The notes beneath the pieces were generated by a model. It worked only from the letters and a program-made list of their open reading frames with translations. It was not told the DNA's origin and did no database searches. Both the position numbers and the translations under genes were made by a program. Positions 36,162-44,581 of a DNA stretch of 64,000 nt are shown here, piece after piece. The first letter of the stretch is position 1, and every line of letters begins with the position of its first letter. The stretch lies in contig JADJTD010000001.1 of assembly GCA_016711345.1 (NCBI GenBank), positions 2,046,001 through 2,110,000 of the forward strand, in the 5' to 3' direction. This stretch comes from Chloracidobacterium sp. Lineage in GTDB: Bacteria; Acidobacteriota; Blastocatellia; Pyrinomonadales; Pyrinomonadaceae.

Positions 36162-36896
36162 TCAAGACATCTGCCAACTAAAATAACTCTCCGCTCTCCG
36201 CTCGCCCTCATAAGCAAGTGACGCTATATAATTTTGCTGCGGTATAAAGCTGGTAAAACACCAGTCCGCTGCCTTACCAGAGATCGCGTCTACCGAAAAT
36301 TGACCTTGTTCGTCTGACGAGATTACAAGCTCAGGAAGCGGATGCGACATACCATCACCAACGGCCTTTACATAAGCTTCCTTCTTTGTCCAGCAATCAA
36401 AAAATGCAGCAGTTTGCAGCTCGGGCTGTAGATTGCCGAGCGCTCGAACCTCATCTGCAGAGAAATATTTTTCAGCAAGTTCTAGTGTAGGAAATGTGTC
36501 ATCGACAAATTCAATATCGATCCCAATTCTTGTGTCGAGCGCAATAGCGATGATGCCGACACAGTTCGACGATGATGCGTTGAACCTTATCGGCAGTTTT
36601 GCTTTCAGCTTAGGCTTGTCAAAATTGTTGTAGGTAAATTGCAGATCTTCCGCTTTTTCTCTTACATACGATCCAAGAATCATTTTCAACACTGCTCGGC
36701 GGATCTTGTAGCTGCTGCGATCCTTGTCGAAGTGATATCGAGACGCCCTTTTCAGTTCATCCGGTGAAAGGAGTTCGTTTAAGCGTGGCTGTACATCGGC
36801 GGGATCGCATAGATCGACACGCCAAACATGAACATCCTTGCCACTCATATCGGGCGGTTGAGATGCCATGGCCCACTCGATTTTCGGAATGTTCAT
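36162..36896 (-). CDS. Sfp-type 4'-phosphopantetheinyl transferase
   Basis: This 244-residue enzyme installs the phosphopantetheine arm from CoA on carrier-domain serines. The Mg-binding motif GIDIEFVDD and the C-terminal signature DCWTKKEAYVKAVGDGM (W-x-x-KEA-x-x-K) are intact, as is the mid-protein RYHFDKDRSSYKIRRAVLK segment that contacts CoA in Sfp-like enzymes. The usual FNxSHS motif reads FNASSSNC, so the histidine is replaced by Ser, a notable change. It is convergent with the NRPS gene, 39 bp beyond the corrected NRPS stop, and is the obvious partner for its two carrier domains. Confidence 0.92.
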   Translation of the reverse strand: MNIPKIEWAMASQPPDMSGKDVHVWRVDLCDPADVQPRLNELLSPDELKRASRYHFDKDRSSYKIRRAVLKMILGSYVREKAEDLQFTYNNFDKPKLKAKLPIRFNASSSNCVGIIAIALDTRIGIDIEFVDDTFPTLELAEKYFSADEVRALGNLQPELQTAAFFDCWTKKEAYVKAVGDGMSHPLPELVISSDEQGQFSVDAISGKAADWCFTSFIPQQNYIASLAYEGERRAESYFSWQMS

Positions 36897-36959
36897 TTAA
36901 AACGATCAGTCGTCTAAAACTCAATAGTGAATTTTACCCCGAACGGATCGCAGATGAGA

Positions 36960-36990
36960 AACCTGGGCCGTTGTTCAACGATCCCAGGTT
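36960..36990. terminator. Hairpin terminator-like structure
   Basis: An outer perfect stem AACCTGGG/CCCAGGTT (36960-36967 and 36983-36990) encloses an inner stem CGTTG/CAACG with a TT loop, giving one long near-continuous hairpin. It lies between the end of the beta-helix protein gene at 37007 and the start of the phosphopantetheinyl transferase, both on the minus strand. The flanking T-runs are short in both directions, so intrinsic termination would be weak. It may instead be a processing or stability element. Confidence 0.5.
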
Positions 36991-37006
36991 TTCATCCGCT
37001 ATCTCA

Positions 37007-40000
37007 TTACGAAGTCGGCACGACGACAAAAACAGCGAACTGAGGGGAAGTGGTAGCTGGCGTGAACGAGGAGCCTACTGGGGGAACAACAACAGCGGCA
37101 GTACCGTTGAGAGGAAGTGAGATGGTAGGGGAGGCAGAGTTGTAGACACCGGAGAAGACCGCTGAGCCGTTGAAGTTGAATGCGTTCTTGATAGAGAAGG
37201 ACTGCCCGTTTGCGAGTCCGGCCTGAGTAAGGTTTAGACTGATCGAAGCAGCCCCGGAAGGAACAAAGACGACAACATTGGCGCGTCCGGACAGATAAGA
37301 GTTTGCTCTAACGATAGCGTTATCCGGCATGGTACCCGCATTGATAGTACTCGCGGCATCAAACCCCGTGGACGATCTCCACTGAGAGAATGTCTGGTTC
37401 TCATGTGCACTTGTATTGCCAAATTTATCCGAAGATGTGGCGGTCGAGTAGTAGGTGTTGTTATTGACCGTGTATGGAAGTGATTCGGACTGAATATTGA
37501 CTGCCGATGAATTGTTGGAAAAGAATTTGTTTCCCGTTGCAGTGACGTTCGTGACATCAGTTAGTTCAAGCCCGATGCCTCCTCCGCCGACAAGGTAGTT
37601 GTTCAGAACATGGCCGTTATCGACGCCTGCGCCGTAACCAAAGGTCATGTTGTAACCGTTGATATTATGAGGATGGAATAGGAAGTTGTTCTGGATGAGA
37701 ATATCGGATATTCTCTGGGTCTCTGTGCCGACAAGGAGATTGTAATGACGCAGATCGTAGCCCAAAGGCGATCCTGAATTGGAGAACACATTGCCCTGAA
37801 TATCGCCGCCCGGATAGGCTGCCGTTCGCCCGTACAGCTGTGCTCCGAGGCCAAAGTTATTGAGGACGATATTGTCGTAAACACGCGAGTAGCCCGAAGC
37901 GTTCTCAAGATACAGCCCGTGTCCCTTACCCTGATCCGTGTCGTCAAACACACCGTTGTTGTAGATCAGGCATCCGTAAATTTCAGTGTTCGAGCTTGAG
38001 CTTCCCGAGAAAATACCGTTGAGATTGTCATGAACGCTGAGATTTACAAACTTGTTGCCGTTTCCGGTGTTGAATACGCCAGCACCACGCAGGCCCTCTG
38101 CCCCATCGGTGTTCCAGTTTCGCAACGGGTCGCTGTTCGTTATCTCGATGTCCCGGTAAGTAGTATTGCTACCAGTGACGGTAAGCTGACTTCCCGCAAG
38201 CCTTACAACCGTTCCCGCACTATGCGAGACCGCTCCCGTACTGCTTCCCGCCGCCGCACGATTGACCGTTATCGTATTCCCGCTGATCCCGTTGATATAC
38301 AATGCCTCTCCGTCTACTATCAGTGTATTGACAGCTGCTGCCTGAAATGCCGCAGCAAAAGCAGATGCGTCTGCTACCGGTATCGAGGTCTGTGACGAGT
38401 TGATCGCACTCGACAAAGCTGTAAATGCATACCCGTCAATCACAACCGAGCCAAGCCCGCGGACCGTTCCGCCGTTGAGTGTCGATTTGAATTTGCCTCT
38501 GTAGGTGCCTGTTTGTAGGCAAAGCGTCTTCCCGGCAACGACGAGGGATGTCTTGTAAAGAGCTGTCTGCAGATTCCACGGACTTGATATCGCTCCGGTT
38601 CCGCTGGGCGAACCCGTCGTCGCTGCATAATAATCACAAGTAAACGATGTCGGCGGAGTCGGCACTGCCGTCGGCGTCGATGTTGGAGTGCTGCTCACCA
38701 TGACCGTCGGCGTGTTTGTCGGCGTACTCGTCGCCGTTCTGGTCGGTGTGCTGGTGGCTGTCATTGTCGCCGTCGGTGTATTAGACGGCGTAAATGTAGG
38801 TGTAAACGTTGCCGTTGCGGTCGGTGTGTTTGTGGCAGTTCGTGTCGGTGTACTCGTTGCAGTAATTGTTGCCGTCGGTGTGAACGTTGGAGTACTGGTC
38901 ATTGTCGCCGTTGGCGTATTAGTCGGCGTGAATGTCGGTGTAAACGTTGCTGTTGCCGTAGGCGTGTTTGTTGGTGTTCGAGTTGGTGTGCTCGTTGCAG
39001 TAATTGTTGCGGTCGGTGTGAACGTTGGAGTAAAGGTTGCGGTTGTCGTCGCCGTGGGCATAACTGTCGGTGTAAAGGTCGGAGTTGCAGTATTAGTTGG
39101 TGTCCAGGTCGGAGTGTTCGTTGCTGACATTGTTGCCGTCGGCGTAAATGTCGGGGTTGCCGAATTGGTCGGTGTTGACGTTGCTGTTGGGGTAGTTGTT
39201 GGCGAAAACATCGGCGTACTTGTCGCCGTCATTGTCGCCGTGGGTGTAATAGTTGGCGTAGATGTTGGAGTAAACGTCTGCGTTGCCGTTGCGGAAGGTG
39301 TACTTGTCGCCGTTGGTGTGTTGGTCGGTGTAATAGTTGGAGTTGCCGAGTTTGTAGGTGTTGAAGTTGCTGTTCGCGTCGGTGTTACTGTCGCTGTTGC
39401 GGTGGCTGTATTTGTCGGTGTTGGTGTAAATGTCGCTGTGGCCGTTGGAGCACTGGTTGGTGTATTGCTCGGGGTTGAAGTAGGTGCGACACATACATTC
39501 GGCACATTGGCTGTTGGGGCGAATGATCCGTAAGTAGCAGTGTTCCTCAAACCTCCCGAACCATCAGGGCATCGCTGCATTGAAACTGCTGCTCCGATTC
39601 CACCGGCATCTTCATTTATTTGCGGTTCTCCCGGATTTAGCAAGACTAACAATCCAGTATCGTCTGCATCGCTTGTGTCATAGACCAAAGCATCTCTAAG
39701 ATCAGTTAAAGTTACAGCACTGTTCGTTGGAAAGTCGATTCCATCGGCTGCGTAGAGAGCAACCGCATCCGGTCCGTTTTGCAAAGCGCCGTTTGCAAAG
39801 TTCAAACCGACGCCCGAAACGGATGAATTGCCCAACGTAAAGTAACCGTTTGAATTTGTGCTGAACCCATCCAGATCAAATGCAGCGTACGAGCGATCGT
39901 TACCACCGTTGTACAAAACAACAACAAGGCCGTCGAGCGATGTGTTGCCTGCTCCGCCATCGTAAAGTTCGATAAATTCTGCCGTATCGGTATTACCGTT

Positions 40001-41434
40001 CGTATCCGAATCTACTTCGTTGATCAGTACGCCAAGTGACGGTGTCGGAACTTCTGTCGGTGTATTGGTTGGCGTAAACGTGGCTGCCGCTGTCGCAGTT
40101 GCTGTCGCAGTAGATGTTGTGGTTGCCGTGCTGGTCGACGTAGAAGTAGGTGTATTTGTAGCCGTTCGCGTCGGTGTATTTGTCGATGTAGCTGTTGGCG
40201 TAAATGTCGGCGTTACCGTAGGTGTGTTTGTCGCGGTCCGGGTTGCTGTGCCAGTCGCGGTCATTGTCGCTGTGGCTGTATTTGTCGGTGTTGGCGTAAA
40301 AGTTACAGTTGCTGTCGCAGTCGGCGAATTCGTCGCGGTGTTCGTGGGTGTAGGTATATTGGTTGGCGTAGTCGTCGGTGTGTTTGTCGGAGTGCTCGTC
40401 GCCGTCGCAGTCGGAGAGTCTGTAGGCGTGTTAGCTGGTGTTTCTGTCGCAGTCTCCGTCGGCGTGGTGGTCGGGGTCATATCCGACGTAGAGTAGAACC
40501 ATGCAGGCAGTGGCATATCGAGGTTCTGGCCGAACTGATATGCAAAAAAGGAACCATCGCTGCTGTTCAAACGATACCAATAGCTATTTGACGGACGAAA
40601 AACTGCGATATCCGTTTTTCCATCACCGTCATAGTCAGCCGCAACGGGAATGTCTCCCGTCAAACCGAACGACGTCGCATTAAAACTGGAATTCGAGCTT
40701 TTTATCACGTACCAATTTCCTTCTGACGGACGCCAGACACCTATATCGGTTCTACCATCACCGTCAAAATCGCCCTGAACCGGTATGTCGCCGGCAAGTC
40801 CGTAATGAACTGCATTCAAACTGGCATCTGAGCTATTGGTCCGGTACCAGAAACTTGTTGATGGCCTGAAAACACTAATATCTGCGCGGCCGTCACCATC
40901 ATAGTCAGCAGGCAGGGGAACGTCGCCGGCTAATCCAAAATTTACCGAGGTAATAACGCCATCAGAACTTCGAGTCCAGAACCATTGTCCTGTGGATGGC
41001 CGAAAGACTGCCAGATCGGTACGCGCATCAGAATCGAATTTTTCAGGAACGGGAATATCACCGTTCATTCCAAAGTCGATGTTCGTGATAGTGCTCGTTG
41101 TGCTTTTAAGGATCCACCAAACGCCGTTTCTAAAAACCGCGATGTCTGATTTTCCGTCACCGTCGTAATCTGCCGGAACCAGTTTGTCGCCGGCTAAACC
41201 AAAATTCGTGGCTGCTACGGCACCGTTATTTTGAACGATGTACCACATACCGCTCTCTGGCCGAAATACTGAAATGTCCGCTTTGCGGTCATTGTCAAAA
41301 TCAAATTGCACACTTTGGCCCTGCCCGTTCGACGTTGCGATCAGGCTCAAAAGGACAACTGAAAAAATGTGAAAAAGAGAATTCGATAGAAACGTTTCGC
41401 GCGGAGAAACGTTGCGTAAGGGAAAATTCTGCAT
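37007..41434 (-). CDS. Large secreted FG-GAP / lamin-tail-like / parallel beta-helix protein
   Basis: From the ATG at 41434 the protein has 1475 residues. A signal peptide is suggested by the basic n-region and LFHIFSVVLLSLIATSNG. Next come about six FG-GAP-like repeats of about 45 residues with Ca-binding DYDGDGKTDIAVFRPS. Thr/Pro linker 1 (about 316-463) leads to a lamin-tail-like domain (464-652: LINEVDSDTNGNTDTAEFIELYDGG). A second, very long Thr-x linker (about 652-925) and a C-terminal right-handed beta-helix domain (about 929-1475: CLQTGTYRGKF, YRDIEITNSDP, LYLENASGYSRVYDNIV) follow. A TTG at 41533 would add 33 residues but displaces the signal peptide from the N-terminus, so ATG is preferred; neither has a good ribosome site. 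It is a surface or extracellular adhesin or polysaccharide-binding candidate. Its neighbour at 41699 is a paralogue. Confidence 0.85.
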   Translation of the reverse strand: MQNFPLRNVSPRETFLSNSLFHIFSVVLLSLIATSNGQGQSVQFDFDNDRKADISVFRPESGMWYIVQNNGAVAATNFGLAGDKLVPADYDGDGKSDIAVFRNGVWWILKSTTSTITNIDFGMNGDIPVPEKFDSDARTDLAVFRPSTGQWFWTRSSDGVITSVNFGLAGDVPLPADYDGDGRADISVFRPSTSFWYRTNSSDASLNAVHYGLAGDIPVQGDFDGDGRTDIGVWRPSEGNWYVIKSSNSSFNATSFGLTGDIPVAADYDGDGKTDIAVFRPSNSYWYRLNSSDGSFFAYQFGQNLDMPLPAWFYSTSDMTPTTTPTETATETPANTPTDSPTATATSTPTNTPTTTPTNIPTPTNTATNSPTATATVTFTPTPTNTATATMTATGTATRTATNTPTVTPTFTPTATSTNTPTRTATNTPTSTSTSTATTTSTATATATAAATFTPTNTPTEVPTPSLGVLINEVDSDTNGNTDTAEFIELYDGGAGNTSLDGLVVVLYNGGNDRSYAAFDLDGFSTNSNGYFTLGNSSVSGVGLNFANGALQNGPDAVALYAADGIDFPTNSAVTLTDLRDALVYDTSDADDTGLLVLLNPGEPQINEDAGGIGAAVSMQRCPDGSGGLRNTATYGSFAPTANVPNVCVAPTSTPSNTPTSAPTATATFTPTPTNTATATATVTPTRTATSTPTNSATPTITPTNTPTATSTPSATATQTFTPTSTPTITPTATMTATSTPMFSPTTTPTATSTPTNSATPTFTPTATMSATNTPTWTPTNTATPTFTPTVMPTATTTATFTPTFTPTATITATSTPTRTPTNTPTATATFTPTFTPTNTPTATMTSTPTFTPTATITATSTPTRTATNTPTATATFTPTFTPSNTPTATMTATSTPTRTATSTPTNTPTVMVSSTPTSTPTAVPTPPTSFTCDYYAATTGSPSGTGAISSPWNLQTALYKTSLVVAGKTLCLQTGTYRGKFKSTLNGGTVRGLGSVVIDGYAFTALSSAINSSQTSIPVADASAFAAAFQAAAVNTLIVDGEALYINGISGNTITVNRAAAGSSTGAVSHSAGTVVRLAGSQLTVTGSNTTYRDIEITNSDPLRNWNTDGAEGLRGAGVFNTGNGNKFVNLSVHDNLNGIFSGSSSSNTEIYGCLIYNNGVFDDTDQGKGHGLYLENASGYSRVYDNIVLNNFGLGAQLYGRTAAYPGGDIQGNVFSNSGSPLGYDLRHYNLLVGTETQRISDILIQNNFLFHPHNINGYNMTFGYGAGVDNGHVLNNYLVGGGGIGLELTDVTNVTATGNKFFSNNSSAVNIQSESLPYTVNNNTYYSTATSSDKFGNTSAHENQTFSQWRSSTGFDAASTINAGTMPDNAIVRANSYLSGRANVVVFVPSGAASISLNLTQAGLANGQSFSIKNAFNFNGSAVFSGVYNSASPTISLPLNGTAAVVVPPVGSSFTPATTSPQFAVFVVVPTS
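38690..39480 (-). repeat. Thr/Pro-rich linker repeat 2 with 138-bp higher-order unit
   Basis: Within the beta-helix protein gene, this stretch encodes about 260 residues in which nearly every second residue is Thr (TPTNTPTATATFTPTFTP style). The base unit is 6 bp, combined into longer copies; one 138-bp (46-residue) unit, STPTRT-TNTPTATATFTP and so on, recurs with starts near 38861 and 38999 on the plus coordinate. The opposite strand reads as an artefactual Val-Gly repeat. It is likely to be prone to copy-number change and assembly collapse. Confidence 0.9.
40050..40490 (-). repeat. Thr/Pro-rich linker repeat 1
   Basis: A second low-complexity block of the same gene, encoding about 147 residues (TPTETATETPANTPTDSPTA and similar) between the FG-GAP repeats and the lamin-tail-like domain. 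It has the same 6-bp-based composition as the block at 38690-39480 but without an obvious long-period unit. Confidence 0.88.
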
Positions 41435-41631
41435 ATACGGATCGGTGGCTATCTCGTTCGCTGAATTATCTGGCGAATGTAAAGTTGTTTGTTGATGTCT
41501 TCGGATCTGGTTGGGATCTGAAGGTAGACCCAATTGTCTATTTAAAAGAAATAAACAATATTAAACATATTTCAATTTTTTTATCATATTATTGGTTGGA
41601 ACGATTTTGGCGGTGCAAATGAGGGTAATTT

Positions 41632-41674
41632 AAAAAGAAAAAGCCTCTCTCGCAATGTGATTACGAGAGAGGCT
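41632..41674 (-). terminator. Rho-independent terminator of the 41699-44581 gene
   Basis: Read on the minus strand, an 11-bp perfect stem (GCCTCTCTCG at plus 41643-41652 pairs with CGAGAGAGGC at 41664-41673, plus one A-T pair) with an 11-base loop is followed by TTTTTCTTTTT. It lies 25 bases beyond the stop codon of the minus-strand gene. This is a textbook intrinsic terminator and separates the two paralogous genes into different transcripts. Confidence 0.93.
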
Positions 41675-41698
41675 CCTAAGTGCGGATCAGGATATCTG

Positions 41699-44581
41699 TT
41701 ATCTGGGAACCACAACAAAAATTGCCAGGTTAGGAGAAGTAGTTGGCGGAGTGAAGGACGAACCGACCGGTGTTGCGACTAAGGCTGTAAGACCGTTCAA
41801 CGGAATCGTGATCGTCGGCGATGCCGAATTGTACGTACCTGATATGACGTCCGATCCGTTGAAGTTGAAAGCGTTCTTGAACGCAAACGCCTGACCGTTC
41901 GTGAGTCCAGTTTGGCTGAGATCAATACTTATAGATGCTGCTCCCGATGAAACAAAAACGATCACGTTGGCCCGGCCTTGCTGATAAATATTCGGGCGCA
42001 CTATCACGGTATCGGGCAGTGCACCGGAGATGATCGTGCTGGCCGAGTCAAAACCGGTTGCCGACTTCCATTGCGAGAACGTCTGGTTCTGATGAGCACT
42101 TGTATTGCCGAATTTGTCCGAGCCCGAGCTCGTACCGTAGTACGTATTGTTGTTGATAGTATAAGCGGACACTTCCGACTGAATATTCACGGCTGACGAA
42201 TTGGATGTATAGAACTTGTTGCCGGTAGCAGTGACATTTGCGACATCCTGCATTTCAAGCCCGATGCCGCCGCCGCCGACGAAGTAGTTGTTTAGGATGC
42301 GGCCGTTATTCGCGCCCGCTCCATATCCAAACACTATGTTGTAGCCGTTGCTGTTCTGCGGATGGAAAAAGTAGTTGTTTTGGATCAGTATATCCGGTAT
42401 CGGCTGTGACTCAGGCCCGACAATTAAGTTTCGGCGCCTGTCTGTCGCCCCGGCAGGTGATCCTGAATTCGCCATGACATTACCCTGCAGGTCGCCTCCG
42501 GGATATGCCGCCGTTCGCCCGTAAAGCTGTGCTCCGTGAGCGAAGTTATTGAAAACGATATTGTCGTAGATACGCGAGTAACCCGACGCGTTCTCAAGAT
42601 ACATACCGTGGCCCTTATTATCACTCGAGGGGTCGAAAATCCCATTGTTGTAGCTGAGTGTGCCGTAAACCTCGGTGTTCGAGCTTGAGCTTCCTGAGAA
42701 TATGCCGTTGAGATTGTCGTGAGCGTTGAGATTTATAAACTTATTGCCGCTGCCTGTGTTGAATATGCCGGCACCGCGCAGGCCTTCTGCACCGTCGGTG
42801 AGCCAGTTTCGCAACGGGTCGCTGTTCGTTATCTCGATGTCCCGGTAAGTGGTATTGCTGCCGGAGGTGACAAGCTGGCTTCCCGCAAGCCTGACAAGCG
42901 TTCCGGCAGTGTGTGAAACCGCTCCGGTACTGCTTCCTGAAGCTGCACGGTTGACCGTTACGTTGTTCCCGCTGATGCTAAGTATCTCCAGAGCTTCGCC
43001 GTCCACGATCAAAGTGTCGACTCCGCCCGATTGAAAAGGTGTTACAAATAGCGAGGCATTTGCCACTGGAATCGAAGTCTGCGAGGCAGTGATCGCACTC
43101 GAAAGCGGCGAATACTGGTAACCATCGATGATCGCTCCGCTCAACCCGCGAACTGTACCGCCGTTCAATGTTGATTTGAACTTGCCGCGATATGTACCGC
43201 CTTGCAGACACAGTGTCTTTCCGGCAACGATAACGCTGCTCCTGTTTAATGCATATTGCAAACTCCAGGGGCTCGACAGAGTTCCGCTCCCCGACGACGA
43301 ACCGGTCGGCGATGCATAGTAATCGCATGTAAAAGATGTCGGCGGTGTCGGGCTCGAAGTCGGTGTTGATGTCGGTGTACTGCTCGGTATCGCTGTTGGT
43401 GTATTCGTCGACGTTGCTGTCGGCGTCGCCGTTCGCGTTGGGGTGAATGTCGCTGTGCGCGTCGGTGTTGCCGTAGCAGTTCTGGTTGGAGTTGCAGTTG
43501 CTGTTCTTGTCGGGGTAGCCGTCGCAGTTCTTGTCGCGGTCGGTGTTGAAGTGGTTGTCGGCGTTGATGACGGAGGAGGTGTGTCCACGATTACAGGGCA
43601 ATAACGCCTACTGCAAAAACGAAATGCCAGTTGAGATGCCGGAATAGGAATATCCGCATTTATTCCAAACTGATAAGCGACATAAGACCCGTTGCTGCTA
43701 TTTATGTGATGCCAAGCTCCGTCAGTGGGCCGAAAAACCCCAATATCCGATTTACCGTCTCCATCGTAATCAGCCGGAACCGGAATATCGTCTTCGAGTC
43801 CAAAAACAGAATAGCTATATGTCGGGTTTGAGTCGGGCCCGTTATTTATGTACCAAGTCGTCGTCGAAGGGCGCCAAACGGCCATGTCCGTTTTTCCGTC
43901 ACCATCAAAATCAGCTCGTACAGGCATATCGTCGAGTTGCCCGAATTGCCGAGCATCAAACTGCTGATCTGAGCTATTGACTCGATACCAAAATCCGTTA
44001 GACGGGCGAAAAACCGCAATGTCCGACCTTCCATCTCCATCATAGTCTGCGGGAAGCGGAACATCGCCCTCGAGTCCAAATTGAAGATGCGAGACGGAGC
44101 CGTCGCCGCCGGAGGCCGCCCAATACCAAATTCCCGTAGTCGGTCGAAAAACAGCAACATCTGCCAAATTGTCACTATCAAGCTGAGCAGGAACAGGAAT
44201 GTCTCCCTGAAGACCCAAATGTATGGAATCAAGGGTGTTTGTGGCACTCAAAAGCCGCCACCAAACTCCGTTACGAAAAACGGCGATATCAAATTTGCCG
44301 TCGCCATCATAATCCGCCGAGACTGGCTCGTCACCTTTCATGCCAAACTGCGTCGCCTGAATACCCGTCTCGCTTTCCGAAAGATACCAAAAGCCTCCTA
44401 GGCTGCGAAACACTGATATGTCGGCTTTACTGTCACCGTCAAAATCGTAGAGAGTTGCGCGGGTTTGGCTTATCGCAGTTAGAGAAAGAAAGGATGCAAG
44501 AATGACTGCGATTGGAAAATAAGATAGCTTCGATGCGATGGTTCGCACAGAATTAACTACTGATCTAATATTTACGCTCAT
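41699..44581 (-). CDS. Secreted FG-GAP / parallel beta-helix protein (paralogue)
   Basis: This 960-residue protein starts with a basic n-region and a hydrophobic segment (YFPIAVILASFLSLTAIS) followed by a likely signal peptidase site near ISQTRA. Residues about 45-330 hold six to seven FG-GAP-like repeats (YDFDGDSKADISVFRS, ADYDGDGKSDIGVFRPTDGAW). A short Thr/Pro linker (about 331-413) precedes a C-terminal beta-helix domain (about 414-960) that matches the one at 37007 at roughly three residues in four by eye (NTTYRDIEITNSDPLRNW, TAAYPGGDLQGNV, SAVNIQSE). It lacks the lamin-tail-like insert and the long linker. It has its own strong terminator at 41632-41674. Probably exported and surface-attached; the ligand is unknown. 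Confidence 0.87.
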   Translation of the reverse strand: MSVNIRSVVNSVRTIASKLSYFPIAVILASFLSLTAISQTRATLYDFDGDSKADISVFRSLGGFWYLSESETGIQATQFGMKGDEPVSADYDGDGKFDIAVFRNGVWWRLLSATNTLDSIHLGLQGDIPVPAQLDSDNLADVAVFRPTTGIWYWAASGGDGSVSHLQFGLEGDVPLPADYDGDGRSDIAVFRPSNGFWYRVNSSDQQFDARQFGQLDDMPVRADFDGDGKTDMAVWRPSTTTWYINNGPDSNPTYSYSVFGLEDDIPVPADYDGDGKSDIGVFRPTDGAWHHINSSNGSYVAYQFGINADIPIPASQLAFRFCSRRYCPVIVDTPPPSSTPTTTSTPTATRTATATPTRTATATPTRTATATPTRTATFTPTRTATPTATSTNTPTAIPSSTPTSTPTSSPTPPTSFTCDYYASPTGSSSGSGTLSSPWSLQYALNRSSVIVAGKTLCLQGGTYRGKFKSTLNGGTVRGLSGAIIDGYQYSPLSSAITASQTSIPVANASLFVTPFQSGGVDTLIVDGEALEILSISGNNVTVNRAASGSSTGAVSHTAGTLVRLAGSQLVTSGSNTTYRDIEITNSDPLRNWLTDGAEGLRGAGIFNTGSGNKFINLNAHDNLNGIFSGSSSSNTEVYGTLSYNNGIFDPSSDNKGHGMYLENASGYSRIYDNIVFNNFAHGAQLYGRTAAYPGGDLQGNVMANSGSPAGATDRRRNLIVGPESQPIPDILIQNNYFFHPQNSNGYNIVFGYGAGANNGRILNNYFVGGGGIGLEMQDVANVTATGNKFYTSNSSAVNIQSEVSAYTINNNTYYGTSSGSDKFGNTSAHQNQTFSQWKSATGFDSASTIISGALPDTVIVRPNIYQQGRANVIVFVSSGAASISIDLSQTGLTNGQAFAFKNAFNFNGSDVISGTYNSASPTITIPLNGLTALVATPVGSSFTPPTTSPNLAIFVVVPR
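43345..43570 (-). repeat. Short Thr/Pro-rich linker repeat
   Basis: A low-complexity block in the 41699-44581 gene encoding about 75 residues dominated by TATPTRTATPT-type units between its FG-GAP and beta-helix domains. The unit TATPTRTATATPTR recurs three times with an 8-residue (24-bp) period. It is the shorter counterpart of the linkers in the neighbouring paralogue. Confidence 0.88.

Noticed and set aside
38688..39533. Plus-strand frame of Val-Gly repeats
   Set aside because: It is the mirror of the Thr/Pro linker on the coding minus strand; composition is wholly explained by the repeat and it has no start context or homologue-like features.
40020..40496. Second plus-strand Val-Gly repeat frame
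   Set aside because: Same cause: antisense of Thr/Pro linker 1 in the 37007-41434 gene.
41435..41533. TTG-start extension of the large beta-helix protein
   Set aside because: It would put 33 hydrophilic residues before the signal peptide and has no ribosome-binding sequence; ATG 41434 fits better.
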